This document shows, in pieces, positions 52,496 through 61,138 of a DNA stretch of 64,000 nt. Both the position numbers and the translations under genes were made by a program. Each line of letters starts with the position of its first letter. The stretch's first letter is position 1. The notes beneath the pieces are model-generated. The model worked only from the letters and a program-made list of their open reading frames with translations, did not search any database and was not told the DNA's origin. This DNA is from Jonesia quinghaiensis DSM 15701 (GTDB taxonomy: Bacteria; Actinomycetota; Actinomycetes; Actinomycetales; Cellulomonadaceae), in contig NZ_AUHN01000004.1 in assembly GCF_000423205.1 (NCBI RefSeq), forward strand, positions 186,001 through 250,000. Reading direction: 5' to 3'.

Positions 52496-52586
52496 GCATA
52501 GGGAGGCGCATAAGGGAGGTACGTAAAGAGGTGCGTATGGAACCGCGAGTGGGAGTGCGTAAAAGGGACGCGCGAAGAGGATGCGC
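52494..52586. repeat. Degenerate tandem array
   Basis: After copy B, a run of imperfect 12-15 base units follows, each resembling GCGTAAAGAGG (GCATAGGGAGG, GCATAAGGGAGG, CGTAAAGAGG, GCGTAAAAGGG, GCGCGAAGAGG). It ends at the stop codon of the DUF2249 gene. Confidence 0.6.
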
Positions 52587-52886
52587 TTATAGGCGAACGA
52601 ACTGAACCCGGTAAACCTCTGGACCTTCCTCCAGGTAGGTCACATCAAACTGACCAGGCGCCCGCTCTTCCAACTGCGTAAGCAACGGAACAGGGTTGTG
52701 ATTAGCAACAATCACCATTCCGCGGCCCTCAACAATTGACCCCAACGCACCAAAGATCGTGGCGTGCCGGATCGCGTGCGGGATGACCCGGGTGTCAAGT
52801 TCAGGGTAGTCAACAACGTCATGGTCACCACAGGCGCAACCGCTCGTTGGTTTTTCGCCAATTTCTAGGCCTGTTTGCTTACTCAT
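52587..52886 (-). CDS. DUF2249 domain protein
   Basis: 99 residues, a complete DUF2249 domain: YPELDTRVIPHAIRHATIFGALGSIVEGRGMVIVANHNPVPLL with a CACGDHD motif near the N-terminus that could bind metal or iron-sulfur. DUF2249 proteins are often linked to nitric oxide or hemerythrin-related iron repair; here it lies next to the nitrite reductase operon, which fits that theme. ATG 52886. Confidence 0.85.
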   Translation of the reverse strand: MSKQTGLEIGEKPTSGCACGDHDVVDYPELDTRVIPHAIRHATIFGALGSIVEGRGMVIVANHNPVPLLTQLEERAPGQFDVTYLEEGPEVYRVQFVRL

Positions 52887-53017
52887 GGGATACGCCTTTC
52901 ATCAGAGGAACACGATGCGCGGGAGTGCTGACCCAACTACGCAGCCACCCATCACACTCCCCCAACATTAACCACGGAGAAGTTCGTTTTAAATGACTTA
53001 AGTCCCGCCAAAGATCG

Positions 53018-53029
53018 TTGATTTATCAA
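53018..53029. promoter_or_regulatory. TTGAT palindrome upstream of the nitrite-reductase operon
   Basis: TTGATTTATCAA is a perfect 12-bp palindrome about 50 bases before the regulator gene. It looks like an FNR/CRP-type site but with a two-base instead of four-base centre. TTAAGTCC occurs twice nearby (52998-53005 and 53072-53079, the latter right at the start codon). Confidence 0.4.
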
Positions 53030-53079
53030 CCACCAATAGTCCTAGGCTGGATTCGTTTTTATTGACTAGTGTTAAGTCC

Positions 53080-53889
53080 GTGAAAAACAATGCCGTCAGC
53101 GACCCAGCGGAACCACACCGACGCAGTGGTCCTCGGGCCTGCGGCCATACCGGCGCCAGTAAGCGCACACGTGCGCTTTCTCCTTCGCGCCTCGCTGTTC
53201 TGCGAGAACTCGAACAACACCCAACACCGATAACCCTGACCTGCCTTGCCAAAATCATTGGCCTGCACGAGAACACTGTGCGTGGCCACCTTGAAGCGTT
53301 ACTGATTGATGGTTATGTGATGCGCACTCAAGGCCCAAGTGATGGCCGCGGCCGCCCGGCGTGGTTATGGCGGGCTGTTGTCACCCAAGAGAACGAGTAC
53401 GCCCATTTGGCTACGGCTCTTGCTGCAACCATCCACCGCACCGCACCGGCACCTGAACTTGCTGCCCGTGAAACGGGGCACGAGTGGGGGAAGTCTTTGG
53501 CAGGCCAATTAGGTCTTTATGCTTCGAAGGTGCGCGGCACATCCGACACTGAGGCTGCCGCGACACATATCACCGGTCTTCTTGCGCATCTGGGTTTCGC
53601 CCCCCGCCTCAGCGACACCACAGTGAACACGGGTGCAGGCACAGCTGTGTCAGGGGTTGGGACTGATGAACGCATTGAGCTTACGCAGTGCCCACTCATT
53701 GATGCGGCCCGCAAATATCCGGGCGTGGTGTGCAGTGTGCACCTTGGGCTCATTGAAGGTGTGGCTCACACGTTGGGACACGACGCCACAGGGACACAAC
53801 TCATTCCTTTTGCTACGCCCGATGCTTGTGCCCTGCATCTGCGCCTGCGCAGTGCTACCACCCCTCACAACGTGAGCTCTTCACCGTGA
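53080..53889 (+). CDS. Winged-helix regulator with Cys-rich C-terminal domain (SufR/NO-type)
   Basis: About 269 residues. HTH: LAVLRELEQHPTPITLTCLAKIIGLHENTVRGHLEALLIDGYV. The C-terminal half has LTQCPLIDAARKYPGVVCSVHLGLIEG and a further Cys near the end (ATPDACALHLRL), the three-Cys plus His pattern of SufR-like regulators that bind an iron-sulfur cluster. It probably senses NO, oxygen or redox and controls the downstream nitrite reductase; its stop overlaps the next start. The start is probably GTG 53080; an in-frame TTG at 53062 is possible. Confidence 0.78.
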   Translation: MKNNAVSDPAEPHRRSGPRACGHTGASKRTRALSPSRLAVLRELEQHPTPITLTCLAKIIGLHENTVRGHLEALLIDGYVMRTQGPSDGRGRPAWLWRAVVTQENEYAHLATALAATIHRTAPAPELAARETGHEWGKSLAGQLGLYASKVRGTSDTEAAATHITGLLAHLGFAPRLSDTTVNTGAGTAVSGVGTDERIELTQCPLIDAARKYPGVVCSVHLGLIEGVAHTLGHDATGTQLIPFATPDACALHLRLRSATTPHNVSSSP

Positions 53890-55007
53890 CAACGACGCCC
53901 ACTCCCCCACCTGCTTCACGGACCCGCCCAACTGTGCCGTTGCGCGCCCTCCTCATCCTCCCTGCAGGCGCGGCCCTGTTGTTGGGGCTCAACGCTGCGC
54001 TTCAACTGCTAGGCACGTGGGCACCCGTCACCTCATCACGGTTGGCTGACCAGCACGGGTACCTCATGACGTTGGGGTTTGTGGGAACACTCATCGCCCT
54101 GGAACGGGCAGTGGCGTTGGGGCGCCTGTGGGGCTATGCCGCACCTGTGCTGTTGAGCGTGGGGAGCATCGGCGCTATTACTCCGCTGCCCACTGCGGCT
54201 GGTGCGTGGCTGATGGTTGCGGGCGCGAGCGTTCTCGCGGCGATCTACCGGCCGTTGTGGTTGCGTAACCGTGATGAGGCGGTCCTTGTGCAGGCGTTGG
54301 GTGCCGTGTGCGCGGTGATAGCTGCTGCGTTGAGGGCTGGTGGTGTTCCGGTGTCAGTGCTCATTGCGTGGCTGGCGGGTTTTGTCATTCTCACCATTGC
54401 TGGCGAACGCCTTGAACTTGCCCGGTTTGCGATGGGGCCGCGGGCTAACGCTTTACTCTCCAGTTTCGCGTTGGCTTATTGCTGCGCTGCGGTGGTTGCC
54501 TTGTTGTGGCCTGGCGTGGGGTACCCACTGTTGGGGGTTGTTGTTGTGGCACTCACTGCGTGGTTGGCGGCGAATGATGTTGCTAACAAGATGATCCGCA
54601 CTACCGGGCATACCCGTTTCATGGCGGCGTGCATGCTTGCCGGGTATGGGTGGTTGCTTGTCGCCGGGGTGGTGTGGGTCGGTGGGCCAGCGTTTATGGG
54701 TGGGCCATACGATGCGGTAATTCATGCAGTGTTCATTGGGTTCACCATCTCGATGATTATGGCGCATTCGTCGGTGATTTTGCCTGCGGTGATTCGCCGA
54801 CCGTTGCCGTATCGGCCCGTGATGTGGGTGGCTGCGCTGGTGGTGCATGGCGGTTTGGTGGCCCGCATTTGGTTGGGTGATCTGTTGGGTATTCCGCTGG
54901 CCCACATGGTTGGTGGGGTTGCCAACGTTGTTGGGGTTGCTGGTTTCTTCGTGATTGCGCTGGGTTCTGCGCTCCTCGCTACTCGTTCTCAGGGAGTGTC
55001 ATCGTGA
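53886..55007 (+). CDS. NnrS-like heptahelical membrane protein
   Basis: 373 residues, about ten to twelve membrane helices. DQHGYLMTLGFVGTLIALERAVAL and HAVFIGFTISMIMAHSSVILPAVI resemble NnrS-type haem/copper membrane proteins of denitrifiers, including conserved His. NnrS counters NO stress; here a role in assembling or protecting the nitrite reductase is likely. GTG 53886 overlaps the regulator stop (GTGA) and its own end overlaps the next start, so all three genes are tightly coupled. Confidence 0.78.
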   Translation: MTTTPTPPPASRTRPTVPLRALLILPAGAALLLGLNAALQLLGTWAPVTSSRLADQHGYLMTLGFVGTLIALERAVALGRLWGYAAPVLLSVGSIGAITPLPTAAGAWLMVAGASVLAAIYRPLWLRNRDEAVLVQALGAVCAVIAAALRAGGVPVSVLIAWLAGFVILTIAGERLELARFAMGPRANALLSSFALAYCCAAVVALLWPGVGYPLLGVVVVALTAWLAANDVANKMIRTTGHTRFMAACMLAGYGWLLVAGVVWVGGPAFMGGPYDAVIHAVFIGFTISMIMAHSSVILPAVIRRPLPYRPVMWVAALVVHGGLVARIWLGDLLGIPLAHMVGGVANVVGVAGFFVIALGSALLATRSQGVSS

Positions 55008-57832
55008 CGATGCGTTCATTGCCCATTGCCCACGCCGATTCTGCGCGGCCAACGAGCCGCGGTTTTCAGCCGATGCGCGACCTACCTGCCGTGGTGTGGC
55101 TTGTTCTTGCCGTGGTTGCGACGTTGGTGCATCAGTGGGTTCCAGCGCCGCGTTGGCTCATGCTCCACCTGGTGTTCCTTGGCGCGATCAGTCATTCGAT
55201 TCTGGTGTGGTCTCAACATTTCGCTGTGGCGTTATTGCATGCGCAAATCACTGACGTGCAGCGCCGCCACCAAACTGTGCGTTTGGTGTTGTTGAACGCG
55301 GGCACTGTCGTGGTCATTGTTGGCGTGCTGGGCATGTGGTGGCCGGTTACCGCGGTGGGGGCCAGCGCCATTGGTGCGGGTGTGTTGTGGCACGGTGTGT
55401 CGCTGTGGCGTAGGTTGCGTTCAGCGTTGGGGACGCGTTTCGCTTCGACCGTCCATTTTTATACTGCGGCTGCTGTGTTTTTACCGGTGGGTGCGGTGTT
55501 GGGCACGTTGTTGTCGCATGGTTTTGCTGACCCTACCCATGCACAGGTGAAGTTCTCTCATGCCCTGTTGAACGTGTTGGGGTGGATGGGTTTGACGATC
55601 CTTGGCACGTTGATCACGCTGTGGCCCACGATTTTGCGCACTAAATTGCGTGATGATTCGTTGCCTGCGGCCCGCCGGGCGCTTCCGGTTCTTGTGGGCG
55701 GGGTGGTTATTGCTTCAGCGGGGTCGTTGGTTGGTTGGTTGTGGCTGGTCGCAGTGGGCTTGGCGGTGTATATCGCCGGGGTTGTGGTGTTAGAAGTACC
55801 TTTGGTGCGCACTGCATGGTCAAAAAGGCCCGTCACCTTTGCGGCACAGTCTGTTGCCGCCTCCCAGGTGTGGCTTGTTGGTTGTTTGGTGTACCTGACC
55901 GTGTGGGTGGCGATCGCTTCTCCACGGAACGACTGGGTTGTTGCACAGGATCATTTCACGTGGATTACCCCGTTCCTTGCTGCCGGGGTGGCTTTGCCGG
56001 TTCTGGTGGGGGCGTTGTCTTATTTGGTGCCAGTGTCGGTATCTCGTGGCCCTGCTTCTGCGAGGGCAGCAAACCAGGTGATGGACCGTGGCGCCTGGTT
56101 CCGTATTACTGCCACACACGGCGCTCTTATCGTGTGTGCGCTGCCGGTTCCGTCTATTGTCCGGGTGGCAGCATCGTTGCTGTACGTGGGTGTGATGGCG
56201 TCTTTCTTGGTGTTGATGGTGCAGGCGATGCGTGCCGCGAAGCAGGCACAACGTGACCCCAGCGCCCACCTAGCTGCTCCTGAACATACTGGGCCGATGT
56301 CCGCCACCGGGGACCGGCCCCGCGGCCAGTTAGTGGGTCAAGCAGCTACCGGCCTGATCGCTGTGGCGTTGACCGTGGTTGTTGGGGTGATCGCTGACCC
56401 GTCTGCTCTTGGCCAAACGGCTCTTGGTCAAGGCGCTGACGCTGGGCGGTGGGGTGTTTCTGTTAGTGGTGGGGTCGTCGGCGATTCGGCAGCACACGAC
56501 GTTCCCGCCACAGGTGACACAGTCACTGTTGACGTGGAGGCTCGGGACATGCGGTTTTTCCCCGACTCCATCACGGTGAACCCTGGTGATCAGTTGGTCA
56601 TCAATCTCACCAACACTGATGGTGCTGATGTTCACGACCTGGTTTTAGCCAATGGCGCTAAGACTGGGCGGATCGCCCCTGGCGACTCCGCGACGTTGGA
56701 CGCGGGTGTGGTGTCTGGGGCGCTTGATGGGTGGTGTTCCATTGTGGGACACAAGAACATGGGAATGGTATTCACGGTCCTCACCAGTGGCGAGAAAAGC
56801 ACCCAACCCTCTGCTGACGATTCCAGCGATGCCCCCACAGATTCGGGGACGGACCACTCAGCTATGGGCCACGGCACCACAGGAACCGATGGTGCAGCTA
56901 CCGATTCTGCTGCGACCGATTTTGACCCTATGGCCACCCCACCTGCCGATTTCACGGCACGTGACGCAAGCCTGCCTCCGCTGTCCCCAGCACCTAGCGA
57001 TGGCAGCCCAACGGTGCATCGAGAAACGTTTGAGATTGTGGAGAAAGACATTGAGGTAGCCCCAGGTGTCACTCAACGCTTGTGGACTTTCAATGGGGCT
57101 GCCCCAGGGCCTACCTTGCATGGGCGGGTGGGGGACATTTTCGAAATCACGTTGGTCAACAACGGCAGCATGGGGCACTCCATTGATTTCCACGCCTCAA
57201 ATCTGGCCCCGGACGGCCCTATGCGCACCATCCCACCAGGTGAATCGTTGGTGTACCGGTTCACTGCGGAGCGCGCCGGGATCTGGATGTACCACTGCGG
57301 GACAATGCCCATGACCGCACACATCGCTAATGGGATGGCCGGGGCGGTCATCATTGAACCAGATGACCTGCCAGCGGTTGACCGCTCCTACGTGCTCACA
57401 CAATCGGAGTTCTACCTTGGACCGCAGGGCGGAACCGTCGATGTTGACCGGGCTTTGTCCGGTGGTCACGCCGCCGACGTGGTGGCCTTTAACGGGTATG
57501 CCAGCCAGTACGCAGCCCATCCACTCACCGCCGTCACCGGTGAACGGGTGCGGGTGTGGGTGCTCGACATTGGCCCCAATAAGCCGTCTTCGTTCCACAT
57601 TGTGGGTGGCCAGTTTGACCGGGTGTGGTTTGAAGGACAGTACATTCTTGGCTCCGAAAAGGGCCCAGCTGACCCGGCCAATGGCGGCTCGCAAGCACTC
57701 GGTATGCAAGCCGCCCAGGGCGGTTTTGTGGAATTGACGTTCCCCGAAGCTGGAAACTACCCGTTTGTCACCCACATTATGGCGGACGCCGAAATGGGGG
57801 CTCGAGGGGTATTTAGCGTGAGCGCCCGGTGA
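55004..57832 (+). CDS. nirK: Membrane-cupredoxin-NirK fusion: copper nitrite reductase
   Basis: 942 residues in three parts. Residues about 25-475: ten or more membrane helices of the NnrS/copper-oxidase type (HLVFLGAISHSILVWSQHF). About 505-605: a blue-copper cupredoxin with His (DVHDL), Cys, His and Met (WCSIVGHKNMGM). About 668-942: AniA/NirK-type nitrite reductase, where HSIDFHA gives type-1 His, catalytic Asp and type-2 His, MYHCGTMPMTAHIANGM gives type-2 His and type-1 Cys, His, Met, SSFHIVGG the catalytic His and FVTHIMAD the last type-2 His. The cupredoxin may feed electrons into the NirK head. A Ser/Asp/Thr linker joins them. Reduces nitrite to NO outside the membrane. Confidence 0.93.
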   Translation: MTMRSLPIAHADSARPTSRGFQPMRDLPAVVWLVLAVVATLVHQWVPAPRWLMLHLVFLGAISHSILVWSQHFAVALLHAQITDVQRRHQTVRLVLLNAGTVVVIVGVLGMWWPVTAVGASAIGAGVLWHGVSLWRRLRSALGTRFASTVHFYTAAAVFLPVGAVLGTLLSHGFADPTHAQVKFSHALLNVLGWMGLTILGTLITLWPTILRTKLRDDSLPAARRALPVLVGGVVIASAGSLVGWLWLVAVGLAVYIAGVVVLEVPLVRTAWSKRPVTFAAQSVAASQVWLVGCLVYLTVWVAIASPRNDWVVAQDHFTWITPFLAAGVALPVLVGALSYLVPVSVSRGPASARAANQVMDRGAWFRITATHGALIVCALPVPSIVRVAASLLYVGVMASFLVLMVQAMRAAKQAQRDPSAHLAAPEHTGPMSATGDRPRGQLVGQAATGLIAVALTVVVGVIADPSALGQTALGQGADAGRWGVSVSGGVVGDSAAHDVPATGDTVTVDVEARDMRFFPDSITVNPGDQLVINLTNTDGADVHDLVLANGAKTGRIAPGDSATLDAGVVSGALDGWCSIVGHKNMGMVFTVLTSGEKSTQPSADDSSDAPTDSGTDHSAMGHGTTGTDGAATDSAATDFDPMATPPADFTARDASLPPLSPAPSDGSPTVHRETFEIVEKDIEVAPGVTQRLWTFNGAAPGPTLHGRVGDIFEITLVNNGSMGHSIDFHASNLAPDGPMRTIPPGESLVYRFTAERAGIWMYHCGTMPMTAHIANGMAGAVIIEPDDLPAVDRSYVLTQSEFYLGPQGGTVDVDRALSGGHAADVVAFNGYASQYAAHPLTAVTGERVRVWVLDIGPNKPSSFHIVGGQFDRVWFEGQYILGSEKGPADPANGGSQALGMQAAQGGFVELTFPEAGNYPFVTHIMADAEMGARGVFSVSAR

Positions 57833-58360
57833 TTATGCTGTTGCGCAGAGTTCGTCGAATGCAGTGCCAGCGATTTGAACTTCAAGGGCAACCTCTTGGA
57901 ACCGGGCTGCTTGCTCTTGGTATTCCTTGACTTCTGCTTCATCGGTCATGTCAAGGTTTTCGGGGTTGAGGTCACCCATCATGCCTTGGAACTCTTCAAA
58001 AACGACGCGCATCTCGGTGGCAGCGGTCTGTACCTCGGTATTGGTGACCTGTTCTTCGGCACCCTTGAGGGCTGTCACGAGGCGTCCCATTGCCTCTGTT
58101 GCAGCGTCGAAGTCATCACTTTCAAGGTTCGCCATAGCGCCTTGGAGAGCGTCTGCTTCTTGGTTCATGGTGTCATTGATCGTTGCACAGGCTTCAGCAA
58201 CTGTTTCGCCCTCAGTGGCTTCTGCTGGAGCTTGTGACTCTTCAGCCGCAGTTGGCTGCTCTGCGTCGTCAGCAGAGTCACTTGAGCACGCGGAAAGGCC
58301 GATGGTTAGTGCGACAGCTGCAACAAAAGCGGAGGCGCGGCGGCCAGAGCGTGTAAACAT
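57833..58360 (-). CDS. Lipoprotein, hypothetical (paralogue of the next)
   Basis: 175 residues. Lipobox LSACSS after a signal MFTRSGRRASAFVAAVALTIG; the mature part is acidic (Glu/Ala/Asp-rich helix) ending FDELCATA. It is about half identical to the 58516-59043 product, including the same signal (GRRASAF) and the same end. ATG 58360 with AGGA eight bases upstream; the longer frame to 58426 is not used. Converges with the nirK gene. Confidence 0.77.
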   Translation of the reverse strand: MFTRSGRRASAFVAAVALTIGLSACSSDSADDAEQPTAAEESQAPAEATEGETVAEACATINDTMNQEADALQGAMANLESDDFDAATEAMGRLVTALKGAEEQVTNTEVQTAATEMRVVFEEFQGMMGDLNPENLDMTDEAEVKEYQEQAARFQEVALEVQIAGTAFDELCATA

Positions 58361-58469
58361 GCGTGAGGTCCTATCACAGTAAAGGTCAGAAAGTCTGACG
58401 CTATCACCTCGCTGTGACACTGACACGTCAATGTGCAGTGACCTCTACTGATGCTTTTCAAGGAAAGTG

Positions 58470-58511
58470 TTGCTGCTCTCAAGCCACCGCGTGATGGGTT
58501 GAGAGCAGCAA
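58470..58511. terminator. Terminator hairpin between the two lipoprotein genes
   Basis: TTGCTGCTCTCAA (58470-58482) pairs with TTGAGAGCAGCAA (58499-58511), with six T next to it on the plus side. Confidence 0.72.
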
Positions 58512-58515
58512 TTTT

Positions 58516-59043
58516 TTATGCAGTTGCGCAGAGTTCGTCGAATGCAATACCAGCCTCTTGAACTTGCGTTCCGATCTCTTCAAAGTCACCAGCGAGTTTT
58601 TCAAACTCTTCGACGGATGCTTCGTCAGTGATGTCGAGGTTTTCGAAGTCCAATTCAGCAAGTGCGGTTTGGAATTCTTCGAAGGTGGTGCGCAGTTCTG
58701 TAGTGGCTGCTTTCACCTCTGCGTTTGTCACTTGACCTTCTGCTTCGTTCAACGCACCAATGAGACCATCGATGAGATCGACGGCGATTTGGGTGTCGCC
58801 TGACGTTGCGGAGGTCATGGCGTTTTGAAGTGCATCTGCTTGCGCACTTAGCGCTTCATTTACCGCGTCACAGGATTCAGCGACATCTCCAGTGTCAGTT
58901 GTCTCTGCTGGTGCTTCTGACTCTTGGGAGGCGGTTGGCTGCTCTGTTTCTTCGGTGGTGTCACCAGAGCAGGCAGCGAGCCCAACAGTTAAGGCAACTG
59001 TGGCAAAAAATGCGGAGGCCCGGCGGCCTGAAAGTGAAAACAT
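58516..59043 (-). CDS. Lipoprotein, hypothetical (tandem paralogue)
   Basis: 175 residues, the same layout as its neighbour: signal MFSLSGRRASAFFATVALTVG, lipobox LAACSG, acidic helical mature part with LTNAEVKAATTELRTTFEEFQ, and identical ending AFDELCATA. Clearly a tandem duplication. No known domain; the coiled, acidic form suggests an envelope-associated binding or chaperone-like role, which is speculation. ATG 59043. Confidence 0.78.
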   Translation of the reverse strand: MFSLSGRRASAFFATVALTVGLAACSGDTTEETEQPTASQESEAPAETTDTGDVAESCDAVNEALSAQADALQNAMTSATSGDTQIAVDLIDGLIGALNEAEGQVTNAEVKAATTELRTTFEEFQTALAELDFENLDITDEASVEEFEKLAGDFEEIGTQVQEAGIAFDELCATA

Positions 59044-59244
59044 GCGCTCAATCCAATCACGTCATAATAAAACGTCTTGACGCTACCAGAAACGTCGAGC
59101 CTGAAATATTCCTATTCCCAGGAAAAGGCTTTTAAGTCCAGGCGAATGCGCTCTTGCTCGGGGACTTCTCACCCGCTTTTCCCTCTTCGAAGCTCAAACA
59201 GGCAATGAACATCTCTACCCGTGGACTCACACAACACGCAAGCT

Positions 59245-60507
59245 TTAGGCCACTGACACTGCGGTGATTCTCCGCCCATCAACCTCAACTACTCGGATTG
59301 TTCGCGAATCAACGGAAATTTCGTCGCCTACCTCGGCGAGACGCCCTAACTGGGCTAAAACAAACCCTGCAACCGTTTCGTAGGGTCCATCAACGAGAGC
59401 TATCCCAGTCTGCTCCGCAAATTCTTCAATCGTCAACCCTGCATTGTATGTACCGGCTGCTTGGACAACATAAAGGGGGTCATATTCGTCGCGAATATCC
59501 CCCACCAGTTCCTCGACGAGGTCTTCCATCGTCACGATTCCGTCAGTGCCACCGTACTCATCAACGACCAGCGCAACATGGATTCCTTGCGCCTGCATTG
59601 TTCGCAATGAGGGGAGAAGTTTGTTTGTCACCGGGAACTCGATCATGTGGCGCACCACGTCACGCACGGTCACTTTCGCAGGTGACCTGCCCAGTGGGGC
59701 TTGCAAAATATCGCGAATATGAACGAACCCATGAATGTCATCGAAGCCATCGCCGATCACCGGATACCTGGAATACGGTTGATCCCGTACCACGTCCGCA
59801 GCATCAGCGAGAGTCATGGAGGCGTCGACGAAAACAACCTCTCCACGTGGCCGCATGACCTCACCAATGGAGCGCTCTGCTGCGCTAAAAACGTCGGATA
59901 AAAGTTGTCGTTCATCATCTGGGAGCCCTTCGTGAGCGATAACAATCTCTCGCAACTCCTCTTGTGACATGTCTTCCGTGCGGGCCGTCGGGTCACCGCC
60001 AAGTAGCCGCACAACCGCGTTTGTGGAGCGGGACAGCAACCAAATGACGGGACGCATCAGCGTGGCAAAGCGGTCTAGCGGTGGCCCCACGGCCAAGGCC
60101 ACTTGTTCGGAGCGTTGCAGGGCAATGCGTTTGGGAACGAGCTCTCCAAAAACCAACGACAGGTAGGCGATCATGAGCGTGAGACCTAGCAGCGCGGCGG
60201 GTTCAGCGACGGCCTCTGGCATCCCTAGGCGCAGGAGCACTGGGACAAAATCTGGTGCCAACGTAGAGGCGCCGTAGGCTGCCGAAAGGAACCCGGCAAC
60301 GGTTACCCCAATTTGTACTGCTGCGAGAAATCGGTTGGGGTCGCGCGCAACGCTGGCTACGCGGCGACCCCTGGGACCGCGTTGTTCGATTCGGTTGATC
60401 TGGGATTCGCGCAGGGACACGAGAGCAAATTCGGTCCCGGCAAATACTCCGCCAATAAATACAAAAAGGAACACTAAGCCAATATTGGCGAGGGTGTCAG
60501 CATCCAT
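59245..60507 (-). CDS. CNNM/CorC-family membrane protein (hemolysin-like)
   Basis: 420 residues: DUF21 (CNNM) membrane domain with four helices (IGLVFLFVFIGGVFAGTEFALVSL), two CBS domains (VMRPRGEVVFVDASMTLADA, VRHMIEFPVTNKLLPSLRTMQ with ALVVDEYGGTDGIVTMEDLVEELVG) and a CorC/HlyC transporter-associated domain at the end. Family members are implicated in Mg2+ or Co2+ efflux and magnesium resistance, probably gated by nucleotide binding at the CBS pair. ATG 60507. The small membrane gene lies eight bases upstream. Confidence 0.9.
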   Translation of the reverse strand: MDADTLANIGLVFLFVFIGGVFAGTEFALVSLRESQINRIEQRGPRGRRVASVARDPNRFLAAVQIGVTVAGFLSAAYGASTLAPDFVPVLLRLGMPEAVAEPAALLGLTLMIAYLSLVFGELVPKRIALQRSEQVALAVGPPLDRFATLMRPVIWLLSRSTNAVVRLLGGDPTARTEDMSQEELREIVIAHEGLPDDERQLLSDVFSAAERSIGEVMRPRGEVVFVDASMTLADAADVVRDQPYSRYPVIGDGFDDIHGFVHIRDILQAPLGRSPAKVTVRDVVRHMIEFPVTNKLLPSLRTMQAQGIHVALVVDEYGGTDGIVTMEDLVEELVGDIRDEYDPLYVVQAAGTYNAGLTIEEFAEQTGIALVDGPYETVAGFVLAQLGRLAEVGDEISVDSRTIRVVEVDGRRITAVSVA

Positions 60508-60515
60508 CAGGTCGG

Positions 60516-60878
60516 CTACTTTCCGGTGTGGCGCAGGTCGGGTGGCAGGACGAGGTCGGGGAGTTTCGCAGCTTTACGGCGGCGCATGATGTATGCGGTG
60601 TGCCACTGCGGATTTGCCATGTGTTCGTGGGTTGCCCGGATTGTAGAGACCCATTCGTCGTTCCAGGTGGCGTGCGGGAGTGTGAATCCTTTTGCTTCTA
60701 GTCGGATGCGGGCGTTGTATCCGGTGACTGCGTCGCGGCGGTGTTGCCAGGTGTCAGCGAGGAGGACCTGCCCGTCGTCTGTCATGTGGTGGTCTGGCCG
60801 TTGGCGTTCCTTGCGAACGGCACGGATCACAAGAATGACGCCCGCGAGTAGTATCGCGGCGGCAATGGCGTACATCAT
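60516..60878 (-). CDS. Small single-helix membrane protein, hypothetical
   Basis: 120 residues: one membrane helix (MMYAIAAAILLAGVILVIRAV), then a soluble tail with many aromatic and charged residues (ATWNDEWVSTIRATHEHMANPQWHTAYIMRRRKAAKLPD). ATG 60878 is preferred because AGGA is five bases upstream; an ATG at 60890 starts four codons earlier. Probably cotranscribed with the CNNM gene just downstream. Family not recognised. Confidence 0.68.
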   Translation of the reverse strand: MMYAIAAAILLAGVILVIRAVRKERQRPDHHMTDDGQVLLADTWQHRRDAVTGYNARIRLEAKGFTLPHATWNDEWVSTIRATHEHMANPQWHTAYIMRRRKAAKLPDLVLPPDLRHTGK

Positions 60879-60995
60879 GGGGTTCCTCATGCGGTTGTGG
60901 TTGGCGCAGTCGTTGCGTTGTGTCAGGGGTGTCGCTGGCTCCCAGAATACGCTGTGGCGGTATGTGCAGATTCAACCGGCTGGGACCGCTATCGG

Positions 60996-61011
60996 ATGTT
61001 GACGTAAACAT
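60996..61011. promoter_or_regulatory. LacI-type operator, copy 1
   Basis: ATGTTGACGTAAACAT, a near-palindrome around ACGT (TGTT...AACA). An exact second copy lies 85 bases downstream at 61081-61096. Confidence 0.72.
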
Positions 61012-61080
61012 TTTTCCCCCACTCATTTCGCTTCACGCTCTTGACGTGACCCAGCGCACATGAAACCCTCATACACGATC

Positions 61081-61096
61081 ATGTTGACGTAAACAT
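61081..61096. promoter_or_regulatory. LacI-type operator, copy 2
   Basis: Exact repeat of ATGTTGACGTAAACAT, 43 bases before the GH43 start codon. The 85-base separation is near eight helical turns, which would allow a repressor to loop the DNA between the two sites. Confidence 0.72.
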
Positions 61097-61138
61097 GTGA
61101 GGTTTCTGCTCAGCGTTGAGAAGAAAGAGACACATCCG

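Noticed and set aside
52257-52526. Open frame crossing palindrome copy B
   Set aside because: It overlaps the end of cstR in another frame, has no ribosome site and is mostly repeat sequence; the shared peptide with the ABC linker comes from the element itself.
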